64,000 bases of DNA from Achromobacter piechaudii NBRC 102461. GTDB lineage: Bacteria > Pseudomonadota > Gammaproteobacteria > Burkholderiales > Burkholderiaceae_B. This document shows positions 1 through 8,033 of this stretch, piece after piece. The position numbers were made by a program, and so were the translations under genes. The notes beneath the pieces were generated by a model. That model was not told where the DNA came from. It saw nothing but the letters and a program-made list of their open reading frames with translations, and made no database searches. Position 1 is the first letter of the stretch. Each line of letters opens with the position of its first letter. The stretch spans positions 51,181 through 115,180 of the forward strand of contig NZ_BCTK01000016.1 in assembly GCF_001571245.1 (NCBI RefSeq), read 5' to 3'.

Positions 1-612
1 TTGCACGGTGGCGGTGGGATAGGGCGCTTGCGAGATGACGATCAGTGCGTCGCTGCCGTCCAGGTTGTCGGCCTGCTCGGCCGGCGCGCCGCCCAGGCCG
101 TCGATCAGCACGCTGTTACGGCGCACCAGCTGATAGGCGTAGCGCATCTGGAACGCAATGCCGAACGCGGAGCGCGTTCCCAGAAATCCTACCTGGCGCG
201 CCTTGAGCAATGTTTCGACGGCGGCGTCGAACACGTTTGCCGGGTTCAACGCGCATACCGATGTCATGGCCTGGACCTGGTAGTCGGTCAGGACGTCGTG
301 CCCTGGCTCGGCGGGCTCTCCGGCCGCGGCCTGCAAGGCCGCCGCGCGATCGCGCAGCCCGGGCTGGCTATTGCCGGCAAGCACCTGTTGAAAAGGCTCT
401 CGAAATGCTTCGTAGCTGGCATAGCCCAGCGCCCTGGCGAGCCGCAGCATGGTGGCCGGCGCCACCCCCAACGCTTGCGCCTGACGCCGCATGGACCACA
501 AACCGACCTCGGCCGGATGCGCCACCACCCAATGCGCTGCGCGTTGCAGCTCGGGTGGCAGGCCTTCCAGCTTTTCCTGCAAGGTGGGGATCAGGTTGTA
601 GGGCAGGGACAT
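1..612 (-). CDS. RpiR/MurR-family transcriptional regulator (C-terminus outside window)
   Basis: The minus strand is open from an ATG at 612 to the window edge, giving 204 residues without a stop. The first 80 or so residues form the N-terminal helix-turn-helix domain of RpiR-type regulators: a helical start (MSLPYNLIPTLQEKLEG), then AHWVVAHPAEVGLWSM and the recognition-helix segment APATMLRLARALGY. After a linker, residues from about 120 begin a SIS sugar-phosphate-binding domain (VGFLGTRSAFGIAFQMRY, then SDALIVISQAPYPTATV). Family members are about 280-300 residues, so roughly 80-100 are missing. They usually sense a phosphorylated sugar or small metabolite and control neighbouring catabolic genes, which here would lie left of the window. 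The effector cannot be told from sequence. Confidence 0.85.
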   Translation of the reverse strand, partial: MSLPYNLIPTLQEKLEGLPPELQRAAHWVVAHPAEVGLWSMRRQAQALGVAPATMLRLARALGYASYEAFREPFQQVLAGNSQPGLRDRAAALQAAAGEPAEPGHDVLTDYQVQAMTSVCALNPANVFDAAVETLLKARQVGFLGTRSAFGIAFQMRYAYQLVRRNSVLIDGLGGAPAEQADNLDGSDALIVISQAPYPTATVQ

Positions 613-630
613 GGGGCATCGGCGCGATAA

Positions 631-670
631 AAAACAAATGATATATCGACAGATTTTAATAAAACATATG
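631..670 (-). promoter_or_regulatory. Candidate operator pair upstream of the RpiR gene
   Basis: AAAACAAATG (631-640) and AAAACATATG (661-670) are near-identical direct repeats whose starts are exactly 30 bp apart, close to three helical turns. The second copy is the left part of a perfect 14-bp palindrome, AAAACATATGTTTT (661-674). They sit 19-60 bp upstream of the RpiR start codon in an AT-rich patch within GC-rich DNA. Position and symmetry suggest an autoregulatory site; this is inference. Confidence 0.4.
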
Positions 671-826
671 TTTTTTATTGGTGCTTTCCCGAGGCGGCAG
701 GGCGGCATTTACGTGAGCATGCCGTCGGCGCGCGCGGGGGTGATGCCCGTCTGCAAGTCCGGCAATCCTGCATTTATCTCCTGCAATTCCGTGTTCATTT
801 ATTTACATCGTGCGGGGGATTTTTGT

Positions 827-869
827 TTGACTCGAATAGATCGGGCGCATATCATTCGTGTAGAAATGA
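827..869 (+). promoter_or_regulatory. Promoter and candidate EctR operator of the ectoine operon
   Basis: TTGACT (827-832) and TATCAT (850-855) are separated by 17 bp and form a strong sigma-70-type promoter. TCATT (852-856) and AATGA (865-869) form an inverted repeat with an 8-bp spacer that overlaps the -10 box and the expected transcription start near 862. A second arm pair, CGAAT (833-837) and ATTCG (854-858), spans the spacer. A palindrome over the -10 region is where a MarR-type repressor would act, so autoregulation by the first gene is likely but unproven. Confidence 0.6.
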
Positions 870-1444
870 ATTTGACCGAACCTTTCTCTTCCATGACCAG
901 CCCCGCGAAAACTGATCCCTCACAGCAATACGATCTGCGCATCTTGCGAGCCCTGCGCCGCATTACGCGTTCGATCGCACTGCACTCGCGACAGTTGTCC
1001 GCGGTCAGCCATATCACTGCGCCGCAGTTGATGTGTCTGCGCACGGTGATCGCCAACGGCCCGATGACGGCCACGGCCATCAGCCGCGAAATGCATGTCA
1101 GCCCCAGCACGGTGGTTGGCATCCTGGACCGCCTGGAAGACAAGGGTTTGATCCGCCGTGAACGCGGCCGCGAAGATCGCCGCATCGTTTTCGTCACTGC
1201 CACCGACGCCGGACGCGAGCTTGCGCAAGGCGCGCCGTCGCCGTTGCAAAAGCATCTGGCCGACGCGCTGAACGCGTTGCCCGAGCTGGAGCAGGCCACC
1301 ATCACGCTATCGCTGGAACGCATCGTGGCGTTGATGGAGCAGGAAGGCCAGGCCGTGGCAGCCGAACCGCACGGCGATGTATCGTCGCCCATCCTTGAAG
1401 TGCCCACGGGCGGGGCACCCCCAGAATCAGGAATCGTTGCATGA
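866..1444 (+). CDS. ectR: MarR-family regulator of ectoine genes (EctR-like)
   Basis: The 192-residue protein has a winged-helix MarR fold. A dimerisation helix ([18 protein letters not shown]) is followed by [10 protein letters not shown], the helix-turn-helix [20 protein letters not shown] and the wing ([18 protein letters not shown]). EctR proteins of this type repress ectoine biosynthesis at low osmolarity. The gene overlaps ectA by four bases (ATGA), so regulator and enzymes should share one mRNA. The start is uncertain: ATG 866 is only a few bases after the expected transcription start, and an in-frame ATG at 893 (183 residues) is equally possible; neither has a clear Shine-Dalgarno sequence. 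The MarR assignment is firm and the ectoine role follows from position. Confidence 0.85.
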   Translation: MNLTEPFSSMTSPAKTDPSQQYDLRILRALRRITRSIALHSRQLSAVSHITAPQLMCLRTVIANGPMTATAISREMHVSPSTVVGILDRLEDKGLIRRERGREDRRIVFVTATDAGRELAQGAPSPLQKHLADALNALPELEQATITLSLERIVALMEQEGQAVAAEPHGDVSSPILEVPTGGAPPESGIVA

Positions 1445-2001
1445 AGAAAAACGAACTGGATACACCTTCGCTCTCAAGTGCCGTGGCGCCGGCGGTTCGC
1501 GCGCAGACCCATACGATGCGTCTGCCCACCCGCAAAGACGGCGCCGCCATTCACCACCTCATTTCCGAGTGCCCGCCGCTCGACCTGAATTCCCTCTACG
1601 CCTACTTGCTCCTTGGTGAGCATTTCAGCGACACCTGCGTCATTGCCGAAAGTTCCGGCGGACGTATCGACGGTTTTATCTCCGCTTACGTAATCCCGAC
1701 CCGACCCGACGTGTTGTTCGTCTGGCAGGTTGCGGTGCACGCCCGCGCACGCGGCCATCGGTTGGGCCGCGCCATGCTTCGCGAACTCTTGCAGCGCAAG
1801 GGGCTGGAGCATGTTCGATATCTTGAGACCACGGTGGGGCCTGACAACCAGGCATCGCGCCGCAGCTTTGCCGGCCTGGCCGGCGAGCTTGGCGCCCACG
1901 TTTCCGAACAACCGTTCTTCGACCGGAAATTGTTTGGTGGCGCGGACCATGACGACGAGATGTTGTTGAAGATAGGCCCGTTCGCATTGCCCGCCCCGTA
2001 G
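1441..2001 (+). CDS. ectA: L-2,4-diaminobutyrate N-gamma-acetyltransferase
   Basis: EctA transfers acetyl from acetyl-CoA to L-2,4-diaminobutyrate, giving N-gamma-acetyl-diaminobutyrate, the direct precursor of ectoine. The 186-residue protein is a GNAT-fold enzyme. Family features visible are the N-terminal [14 protein letters not shown] segment, [19 protein letters not shown], and the acetyl-CoA-binding motif A around [20 protein letters not shown]. The ATG overlaps the ectR stop codon, with AGGAA about 8 nt upstream. Next comes ectB after 125 bp. Length and motifs fit a complete enzyme. Confidence 0.96.
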   Translation: MKKNELDTPSLSSAVAPAVRAQTHTMRLPTRKDGAAIHHLISECPPLDLNSLYAYLLLGEHFSDTCVIAESSGGRIDGFISAYVIPTRPDVLFVWQVAVHARARGHRLGRAMLRELLQRKGLEHVRYLETTVGPDNQASRRSFAGLAGELGAHVSEQPFFDRKLFGGADHDDEMLLKIGPFALPAP

Positions 2002-2051
2002 GGCGCGCAACCTTCGCGGACTTATCGAAATTACCGGGATGGCAATGCCTA

Positions 2052-2076
2052 TCCGAATGCGTCCACCGCATCCGGA
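2052..2076 (+). promoter_or_regulatory. Hairpin in the ectA-ectB intergenic region
   Basis: TCCGAATGCG (2052-2061) and CGCATCCGGA (2067-2076) can pair over ten positions with one A-C mismatch around a 5-nt loop. No T-run follows, so it is not a terminator. It lies in the only sizeable gap of the operon, about 50 nt before the ectB start. It may affect mRNA stability or processing; that is inference. Confidence 0.4.
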
Positions 2077-2126
2077 GGGATCTGGCCGTCTATTCAACTT
2101 ATTAGATGAAAGGGAGGATTGATCAT

Positions 2127-3434
2127 ATGGACTTGAAAATCTTTGACCGGATGGAATCCGAAGTGCGGGGCTACATTCGGTCGTTTCCCGTGATATTCAG
2201 CCAGGCCCGAGGCTCGACGCTGATCGACGAAGACGGCACCGAGTACATCGACTTCTTCAGCGGCGCAGGCACGCTGAACTACGGCCACAACAATCCTGTT
2301 CTCAAGGAAAAGCTGCTGGAGTATGTGCAGGCGGACGGCGTCGTCCATGGCCTGGACATGGCGACCAGCGCGAAGAAGCGTTTCCTGGAGACGGTGGATC
2401 GCGTGCTGCTCAAGCCGCGCAACTGGCAATACACGCTGCAATTCACCGGCCCCACCGGCACCAATGCCGTGGAAGCCGCGTTGAAGATCGCGCGCCAGGT
2501 CAAGGGCCGCTCCAATGTGATTTCGTTCACGCACGGCTTTCACGGCGTCAGCGGCGGCTCGCTGGCGGTGACGGCCAACATGAAGTTCCGCGAAGCGTCC
2601 GGCTACGCCCTGGGCAACACGACGTTCATGCCCTATGACGGCTACTTCGGTCCCGACGTGGACACGATGGCGTACCTGGAACGCATGCTGGAAGATCCCA
2701 GCAGCGGCATGGACAAGCCGGCCGCCGTCATCGTGGAAACGGTGCAGGGCGAAGGCGGCGTCAACGTTGCGACGCTGCGTTGGCTCAAAGACCTGGAAAA
2801 GCTGTGCAAGCGCCACGACATGCTGCTGATCGTGGATGACATCCAGGTGGGCTGCGGCCGCACCGGCACCTTCTTCAGCTTCGAGGCCGCCGGCATTCGT
2901 CCGGACATCATCACGCTGTCCAAGTCGCTATCCGGTTTCGGCCTGCCGATGTCGCTCGTGTTGATGAAGCCCGAGCTGGACATCTGGAAGCCCGGCGCCC
3001 ACAGCGGCACGTTCCGGGGCAACAACCTGGCCTTCGTCACCGCCACGCAGGCGTTGGAAACCTATTGGGCCAACACCGCCTTCACCGCCGACATCCAGCG
3101 CAAGGAGCGCACGGTGCGCGACTGGCTGGAAAACCTGGTGCACAGCTATCCGAATGCCGGCCTGTCGGTGCGCGGCCGCGGCCTGATCCAGGGCCTGGTG
3201 TGCAACACCACGCCCGCGCTGGCCAACCGCATCGCGCAGCAGGCGTTCAAGAAGGGCGTCGTCATCGAGACCTCGGGCGCGCATGACGAAGTGCTCAAGC
3301 TGCTGCCTGCGCTGACGATCGAGGAAGATTTGTTGAGCAAGGGCCTGGACGTGATCGAAGCCAGCGTGGCCGACGCGCTGGCCGAGGAAGGCCAGTCCGC
3401 CCGTATTCTGAAATTTGGAGGAAAACGTCAATGA
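2127..3434 (+). CDS. ectB: Diaminobutyrate--2-oxoglutarate transaminase
   Basis: EctB is a PLP-dependent class III aminotransferase. It makes L-2,4-diaminobutyrate from aspartate-beta-semialdehyde with glutamate as amino donor, the first committed step to ectoine. The 435-residue protein shows the PLP-phosphate-binding GPTGTNAVEAALK segment, the VIVETVQGEGG strand, the cofactor aspartate in LLIVDDIQVGCGRTG, and the Schiff-base lysine in TLSKSLSG (Lys266). ATG 2127 is chosen because AGGGAGGA lies 8 nt before it; an in-frame ATG at 2106 has no such site. The stop overlaps the ectC start (ATGA). Confidence 0.97.
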   Translation: MDLKIFDRMESEVRGYIRSFPVIFSQARGSTLIDEDGTEYIDFFSGAGTLNYGHNNPVLKEKLLEYVQADGVVHGLDMATSAKKRFLETVDRVLLKPRNWQYTLQFTGPTGTNAVEAALKIARQVKGRSNVISFTHGFHGVSGGSLAVTANMKFREASGYALGNTTFMPYDGYFGPDVDTMAYLERMLEDPSSGMDKPAAVIVETVQGEGGVNVATLRWLKDLEKLCKRHDMLLIVDDIQVGCGRTGTFFSFEAAGIRPDIITLSKSLSGFGLPMSLVLMKPELDIWKPGAHSGTFRGNNLAFVTATQALETYWANTAFTADIQRKERTVRDWLENLVHSYPNAGLSVRGRGLIQGLVCNTTPALANRIAQQAFKKGVVIETSGAHDEVLKLLPALTIEEDLLSKGLDVIEASVADALAEEGQSARILKFGGKRQ

Positions 3435-3835
3435 TCGTACGTAATGTCAAAGATGTGATCGGCACCGCCGACGAAGTCCGTACCGACACCTGGGTCAGCC
3501 GCCGCGTGCTGCTCAAGAAGGATGGCATGGGCTTTTCCTTCCACGAGACCACCATCTTTCCCGGCGGCCGCACGCACATCCACTACAAGAACCATCTTGA
3601 AGCGGTGTGGTGCATTGAAGGCGACGGCTCTATCGAGACCATCGCCGACGGCAAGAAGTATGACCTGGGCCCCGGCGTGGTCTACGCGCTGAACGAGCAC
3701 GACGAGCACTGGCTGTGCGGCGGCAAAGAGCCGCTGCGCGTCATCTGCGTCTTCAACCCGCCGCTGACCGGCCAGGAAGTGCACGACAAAGAAGGCGTCT
3801 ACGCCTTGCCTGAAGCCGAAGCCAAAGCGGCTTGA
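3431..3835 (+). CDS. ectC: L-ectoine synthase
   Basis: EctC closes the ring of N-gamma-acetyl-diaminobutyrate by water elimination to give ectoine, a cytoplasmic compatible solute. The 134-residue protein is a small cupin of typical family length (about 130). Visible features are the N-terminal MIVRNVKDVIGT, the cupin metal-site region GGRTHIHYKNHLEAVW, CIEGDGSIE and the late YALNEHDEHWL strand. GGAGG precedes the ATG within the end of ectB, and the genes overlap by four bases, consistent with translational coupling. Confidence 0.97.
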   Translation: MIVRNVKDVIGTADEVRTDTWVSRRVLLKKDGMGFSFHETTIFPGGRTHIHYKNHLEAVWCIEGDGSIETIADGKKYDLGPGVVYALNEHDEHWLCGGKEPLRVICVFNPPLTGQEVHDKEGVYALPEAEAKAA

Positions 3836-3850
3836 TACAAGGAGGTTCGC

Positions 3851-4777
3851 ATGATCTCACCTGCACAGGATCCGTACGCCTCCCGTACGGACAGAAGTTC
3901 CGCCATCATTGCGCGTCAGGACCCGGTGGTCTATGGCGATGGCCAGTACGCCAACGCCTTGTCCGGCGAACAGGTCGGGCAGTATGAGCGCGATGGTTTC
4001 ATCCTGCTGGAAAACCTGTTCTCGGAAGCCGAAATCAGCGCGCTGTCGGCCGAAGTCGAGCGCATGACGCGCGACCCGTCGATCATCCGGCGCGAAGAAT
4101 CCATCACCGAGCCGGGCAGCAATGCCGTGCGATCCATTTTCATGGTGCACGTGCTCAACCCCATCTTGTCGCGCCTGGTGCGCGACCCGCGCCTGGTCAA
4201 CGTGGCGCGGCAGATCCTGGGATCCGAGGTTTACATCCACCAGTCGCGCGCCAACATGAAGCCGGGCTTCAAGGGCAAGGAGTTCTACTGGCACTCGGAT
4301 TTCGAGACGTGGCACGTGGAAGACGGCATGCCGTCCATGCGCGCGCTCAGTTGCTCGGTGCTGCTGACCGACAACAATGAGTGCAACGGCCCGTTGATGC
4401 TCGTACCGGGTTCGCATCGGCAGTTCATCTCTTGCGTGGGCGAAACCCCGAACGACCATTACAAGCAATCGCTCAAGAAGCAGGAATATGGGGTGCCGGA
4501 CCCGGTCAGCCTGCAACTGCTGGTCGAGCAGGGCGGCATCCAGTCGATGACCGCCAAGGCGGGGTCCGTGGTCTTTTTCGACTGCAACACCATGCACGGC
4601 TCGAACAGCAACATCTCGCCGTGGCCGCGCGCCAATGTCTTCATGGTCTACAACAGCATGGAGAACACGCTGAATCCGCCCAAGTACGGGCTGACGCCGC
4701 GTCCGGAACACATCGCGACGCGCAAGGGGTTCAAGGCGGTGACGCCGCTGGACACCTTGAAGCTGGTGGGCGGTTGA
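3851..4777 (+). CDS. ectD: Ectoine 5-hydroxylase
   Basis: EctD is a non-haem Fe(II)/2-oxoglutarate dioxygenase that converts ectoine to 5-hydroxyectoine using O2. The 308-residue protein carries the iron-binding triad: His148 and Asp150 in FYWHSDFETWH, and His249 in NTMHGSNSN. The 2-oxoglutarate site is expected around NECNGPLMLVPGSH. A strong AAGGAGG lies about 6 nt before the ATG, 15 nt after ectC, and a terminator follows. With all four genes present, the strain should make both ectoine and hydroxyectoine. No osmotically specialised aspartokinase gene follows in this operon. Confidence 0.97.
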   Translation: MISPAQDPYASRTDRSSAIIARQDPVVYGDGQYANALSGEQVGQYERDGFILLENLFSEAEISALSAEVERMTRDPSIIRREESITEPGSNAVRSIFMVHVLNPILSRLVRDPRLVNVARQILGSEVYIHQSRANMKPGFKGKEFYWHSDFETWHVEDGMPSMRALSCSVLLTDNNECNGPLMLVPGSHRQFISCVGETPNDHYKQSLKKQEYGVPDPVSLQLLVEQGGIQSMTAKAGSVVFFDCNTMHGSNSNISPWPRANVFMVYNSMENTLNPPKYGLTPRPEHIATRKGFKAVTPLDTLKLVGG

Positions 4778-4832
4778 TCCCCGCCAGCCGGCTCCGCGCG
4801 TAGCGCACGAGCGGGTCGGCGGCACCGCAACG

Positions 4833-4858
4833 AAACCCGGGCTTTGCCCGGGTTTTTT
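4833..4858 (+). terminator. Intrinsic terminator of the ectoine operon
   Basis: AACCCGGGC pairs with GCCCGGGTT around a 3-nt TTT loop, and six T residues end the run (4853-4858). It starts 55 nt after the ectD stop codon. Confidence 0.9.
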
Positions 4859-4949
4859 CATGGCCGCCGCGTGCGCAAATAGCGGCCGTGGCGGGACCGG
4901 CTCTCTGCTATTCTTGCGCGGATCCCAACCACGCCTGTTCGATGCCGCC

Positions 4950-5822
4950 ATGACCGCCCGTATCCTGAGCTTGCATATCTACCCGATCAAATCCTGCGCC
5001 GGCATCGATCTGGCGGAGTCGCCCATCGACCGCGCCGGCCTGGCTTACGATCGCCGCTGGATGCTGATCGGGGCCGATGGCCAGTTCATGACGCAGCGCC
5101 AGTGGCCGGCGATGGCCCTGGTGCGCACGGCGCTGACGGCCGACGCATTGCGCGTCAGCGCTCCCGGCATGCCCGATCTGGACGTGCCCCTGGACGGGTC
5201 CGGGCTGGAATCCGCCGCGCAGTCCGTGGCGGTCTGGGGCGACACCATTTCCGCTCGGCACGAAAGCGCCGCCGTGGGCAAATGGTTTTCCGAATTTCTC
5301 AAGACGCCATGTCGGCTGCTCAAGGTGGACAGCGCCGCCGCGCGCGATGCAAAGCCTGATTGGGTGTCGCGCTGGGTGGACGCGCATCCCGATCTGGCGG
5401 ACTCCTTCGTGGGCACGCACCATTTCGGCTTTGCCGACGGCTTTCCCTTGCTGATCGCCAATCAGGCCTCGCTGGACGACCTGAACGCACGCCTGCAAGC
5501 CAAGGGCGTGGCGCCCGTGCCCATGGATCGCTTCCGTCCCAACATCGTCGTGCAAGGCGAATGGGAGCCGTTCGAAGAAGACCATACCGCCATGATCTCG
5601 GCGGCGGGCGTCCGGATGGCCTTCGTCAAGCCGTGCACCCGTTGTTCCATTCCCGATATCGACCAGCGCACCGCGCAGCAGCACGACGAGCCCGGCCGGA
5701 CGCTGGCGGGCTATCGCAATCTTGATATCGGGGTGGTATTTGGCCAGAACGCCATTCTGGACGCGCCGGAAGGGGCCCGTCTGAAAGTAGGCGACGCGGT
5801 GGAAATCGAACTGGATTTCTGA
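4950..5822 (+). CDS. MOSC domain protein with N-terminal beta-barrel (YcbX-like)
   Basis: The 290-residue protein has the MOSC N-terminal barrel (LSLHIYPIKSCAG, then DRRWMLIGADGQFMTQR) and a C-terminal MOSC sulfur-carrier domain with the conserved cysteine segment FVKPCTRCSIPDID. MOSC proteins bind molybdenum cofactor or transfer sulfur; relatives of this architecture reduce N-hydroxylated compounds. ATG 4950 is chosen because the N-terminal barrel starts there; an in-frame ATG at 4860 lies in the ectoine terminator. No ferredoxin domain is fused at the C-terminus, so an external electron donor would be needed. The physiological substrate is unknown. Confidence 0.85.
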   Translation: MTARILSLHIYPIKSCAGIDLAESPIDRAGLAYDRRWMLIGADGQFMTQRQWPAMALVRTALTADALRVSAPGMPDLDVPLDGSGLESAAQSVAVWGDTISARHESAAVGKWFSEFLKTPCRLLKVDSAAARDAKPDWVSRWVDAHPDLADSFVGTHHFGFADGFPLLIANQASLDDLNARLQAKGVAPVPMDRFRPNIVVQGEWEPFEEDHTAMISAAGVRMAFVKPCTRCSIPDIDQRTAQQHDEPGRTLAGYRNLDIGVVFGQNAILDAPEGARLKVGDAVEIELDF

Positions 5823-5843
5823 CCGGCCGCCGCCTGGCCTGGG

Positions 5844-6161
5844 TTACGCCGAGGACAGTTTCAGGCCGATCAGGCCCAGCACGATCAACGCGACGCTGAC
5901 GATGCGCATCCAGCTGGTGGATTCCCCGAACAGCACGATGCCGGCCACGAACGCGCCAACAGTACCGATGCCTACCCACACGGCGTAGGCAGTTCCCAGC
6001 GGAAGCGTTTTCATGGCGACGGCCAGCAGCCAGACGCTGATGGCCATGCCGCCCGCCGTGATCACGGACGGCCAGAGGCGGGTGAAGCCATGGGTGTATT
6101 TCAGGCCCACGGCCCAGACGATTTCGAACAGGCCCGCGAGCACCAGGATGATCCAGGTCAT
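5844..6161 (-). CDS. sugE: Small multidrug resistance (SMR) exporter, SugE/Gdx type
   Basis: The 105-residue protein has four predicted transmembrane helices and the essential SMR glutamate (Glu13 in [15 protein letters not shown]). The WAVGLKYT segment and the later [12 protein letters not shown] match the SugE/Gdx branch, whose members export guanidinium by proton antiport, rather than the EmrE branch. AAAGGAG lies about 7 nt before the ATG. The gene is divergent from panD. The leader contains two hairpins, one with the ACGA loop seen in guanidine-II riboswitches, which supports guanidinium as substrate. Assignment to SMR is certain and the substrate is inferred. Confidence 0.9.
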   Translation of the reverse strand: MTWIILVLAGLFEIVWAVGLKYTHGFTRLWPSVITAGGMAISVWLLAVAMKTLPLGTAYAVWVGIGTVGAFVAGIVLFGESTSWMRIVSVALIVLGLIGLKLSSA

Positions 6162-6182
6162 AGACGACTCCTTTGTTGCGCT

Positions 6183-6216
6183 GCCGGCGTTGCGCCGGCA
6201 TTGAGGGGTCGTCCCC
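6183..6216 (-). promoter_or_regulatory. Guanidine-II (mini-ykkC)-like double-hairpin leader of sugE
   Basis: In transcript orientation, GGGG-ACGA-CCCC (6216-6205) is a perfect hairpin with the ACGR loop that defines guanidine-II riboswitches. Six nucleotides later, GCCGGCG-CAA-CGCCGGC (6199-6183) forms a second perfect hairpin, and the ribosome-binding site follows. True guanidine-II RNAs have an ACGR loop in both hairpins; the second here does not. The site is therefore a partial match in the right place before the right gene. Confidence 0.45.
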
Positions 6217-6370
6217 GGATAAAAAACACCGGTCGATTGACCGCGCGCAGCAACGGGCCGTCCCGCTGCGGCAAAAATTATAGAATACCGGCTTCCAACG
6301 GCAAAACCGGATGCCGGGCATCACCTTTGCAACACGTCGCGGACCGGACCGCGAACCAGGAATTTCCATC

Positions 6371-6739
6371 ATGCAACGCATCATGCTGCGGGCAAAGCTA
6401 CACCGCGTCACCGTCACCGAAGCCGACCTTCACTATGAAGGCTCCTGCGGAATCGACGAAGACCTGCTGGACGCTGCCGGCATGCGCGAGTTCGAACGCA
6501 TCGAACTCTACAACGTCACCAATGGTGAGCGTTTTGACACTTACATCATCAAGGCGGCCCGCGGCAGCGGCGCCATCTCGCTGAACGGCGCCGCGGCGCG
6601 CCGGGCCCAGGTGGGCGATCTGCTGATCATCTGCACCTACGGCCCGATGTCCGAAGAAGATTCCGCCAAACACAAGCCGCAGGTCGTGCTGGTAGATGAC
6701 GCAAACCGCGTCAAGGAAATTCGCAAGTTCCCGGCGTAA
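6371..6739 (+). CDS. panD: Aspartate 1-decarboxylase
   Basis: PanD makes beta-alanine from aspartate for pantothenate and CoA. The 122-residue proenzyme self-cleaves between Gly24 and Ser25 (HYEGSCGID) to form the pyruvoyl cofactor. [25 protein letters not shown] and DLLIICTYG are typical of the family. AGGAA lies about 10 nt before the ATG, and the length is standard. It is divergent from sugE with about 210 bp between them. Confidence 0.97.
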   Translation: MQRIMLRAKLHRVTVTEADLHYEGSCGIDEDLLDAAGMREFERIELYNVTNGERFDTYIIKAARGSGAISLNGAAARRAQVGDLLIICTYGPMSEEDSAKHKPQVVLVDDANRVKEIRKFPA

Positions 6740-6808
6740 GGCCGGGCCAGGCGCCGCGCCATCCCGGCTAGCCGGGTGGCGCTTTCGTCAACCCTGAACC
6801 ATTTCATC

Positions 6809-7855
6809 ATGAGCTTCCAGGTCATCATTCAACCCAGCAAGCATCAATTCCCGGTCGAGCCCGGCCAGACCGTGCTCGACGGCGCCTTGGCCGCCGGCAT
6901 CGTGCTGCCCTACAGCTGTCGCAACGGCGCGTGCTCCACCTGCAAGGGCAAAGTGGTGTCCGGGGAGTTCGACGCCGGGCAGTATCCCGCGCAGATCCTG
7001 TCGCCCGAGGAACTGGCCGACGGCTACACGCTGTTCTGCCAGGCGCGGCCCGAGTCGGACATGGTGGTTGAATCCACCGAGGTCCGGTTGGCCAGCGACA
7101 TCCAGATCCGCAAGCTGCCTTCGCGCGTGCAGACGCTGGAACGCGTGGCGCCCGACGTTACCGTCATCAAGTTGCAACTGCCTGCTTCCGAGCAGTTCCG
7201 CTACTACGCGGGGCAGTACATCGAGGTCATCCTCAAGGATGGCCGTCGCCGCAGCTATTCGATGGCTGGCGCGCCGCATACCGGCAGCCCGCTGGAGCTG
7301 CACATCCGCCACATGCCGGGCGGGCTCTTCACCGACCACGTGTTTGGCGCCGGCACCACGCAGATGAAGGAACGTGAAATCCTGCGCCTGGAAGGGCCGT
7401 TCGGTTCTTTCTTCCTGCGCGAAGACAGCAACAAGCCGATCGTATTGCTGGCCAGCGGCACCGGGTTCGCGCCCGTGAAGGCCATCGTCGAGCACATGAT
7501 CCACAAGAACATCGCGCGCCCGGTCACGCTGTATTGGGGCGGCCGCCGTCCCCAGGACCTGTACATGGACGCGCTGGCGCAGTCCTGGTCCGGCCTGCTG
7601 CCCAATTTCAAGTACGTGCCGGTTGTGTCGAACGCGCTGCCGGAAGACGGCTGGTCGGGCCGCACCGGCTTCGTCCACGAAGCCGTCATGCAGGACATCG
7701 CCGACCTGTCGGGCCATCAGGTCTATGCTTGCGGCACGCCGTTGATGGTGGATGCCGCCCGCCGCGAATTCAGCGTGCAGAACGGACTGCCGCCGGAAGA
7801 GTTCTACGCGGATGCGTTCACGTCCGAAGCCGACCTGGCGAAAGCCGCGTCGTAA
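6809..7855 (+). CDS. 2Fe-2S/FAD/NAD(P)H oxidoreductase (CDP-6-deoxy-glucoseen-reductase-like)
   Basis: The 348-residue protein has an N-terminal plant-type ferredoxin domain with cluster ligands Cys37, Cys42, Cys45 and Cys77 (SCRNGACSTCKG). A ferredoxin-NADP+ reductase-type module follows: the FAD site RRRSYSMAG and the nucleotide-binding segment LLASGTGFAPVKAI. This order is that of CDP-6-deoxy-delta-3,4-glucoseen reductase and of phenol or oxygenase reductase subunits. No partner dehydratase or oxygenase lies nearby, so it probably serves as a stand-alone electron donor. Annotation by domain is firm; the CDP-sugar role is only the usual automatic name. Confidence 0.85.
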   Translation: MSFQVIIQPSKHQFPVEPGQTVLDGALAAGIVLPYSCRNGACSTCKGKVVSGEFDAGQYPAQILSPEELADGYTLFCQARPESDMVVESTEVRLASDIQIRKLPSRVQTLERVAPDVTVIKLQLPASEQFRYYAGQYIEVILKDGRRRSYSMAGAPHTGSPLELHIRHMPGGLFTDHVFGAGTTQMKEREILRLEGPFGSFFLREDSNKPIVLLASGTGFAPVKAIVEHMIHKNIARPVTLYWGGRRPQDLYMDALAQSWSGLLPNFKYVPVVSNALPEDGWSGRTGFVHEAVMQDIADLSGHQVYACGTPLMVDAARREFSVQNGLPPEEFYADAFTSEADLAKAAS

Positions 7856-7874
7856 ACCGGACAGCAGGGAACAT

Positions 7875-7924
7875 CGGGGGGGAATTCACAAGCTGAAAAG
7901 CTTCGTGACTTCCGCCCCTTTTTA
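7875..7924 (+). terminator. Long imperfect terminator hairpin after the reductase gene
   Basis: GGGGGGAATTCAC...AGCT pairs imperfectly with AGCTT..GTGACTTCCGCCCC, followed by five T residues (7919-7923). It starts 19 nt after the stop codon. Confidence 0.6.
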
Positions 7925-8033
7925 ATACGTAGGCGTAGGCAAATCGGCGGGGTAAACTGCCTTGGCAGCGGCTTGCCAAGGGGGGCGGACATCGGGTCCG
8001 TGGCCGATTTGGCACGCAAGGAGCAATGCGGGC

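Noticed and set aside
1..630. Plus-strand reading frame of 209 residues
   Set aside because: It is antisense to the RpiR regulator, which shows clear helix-turn-helix and SIS motifs on the minus strand.
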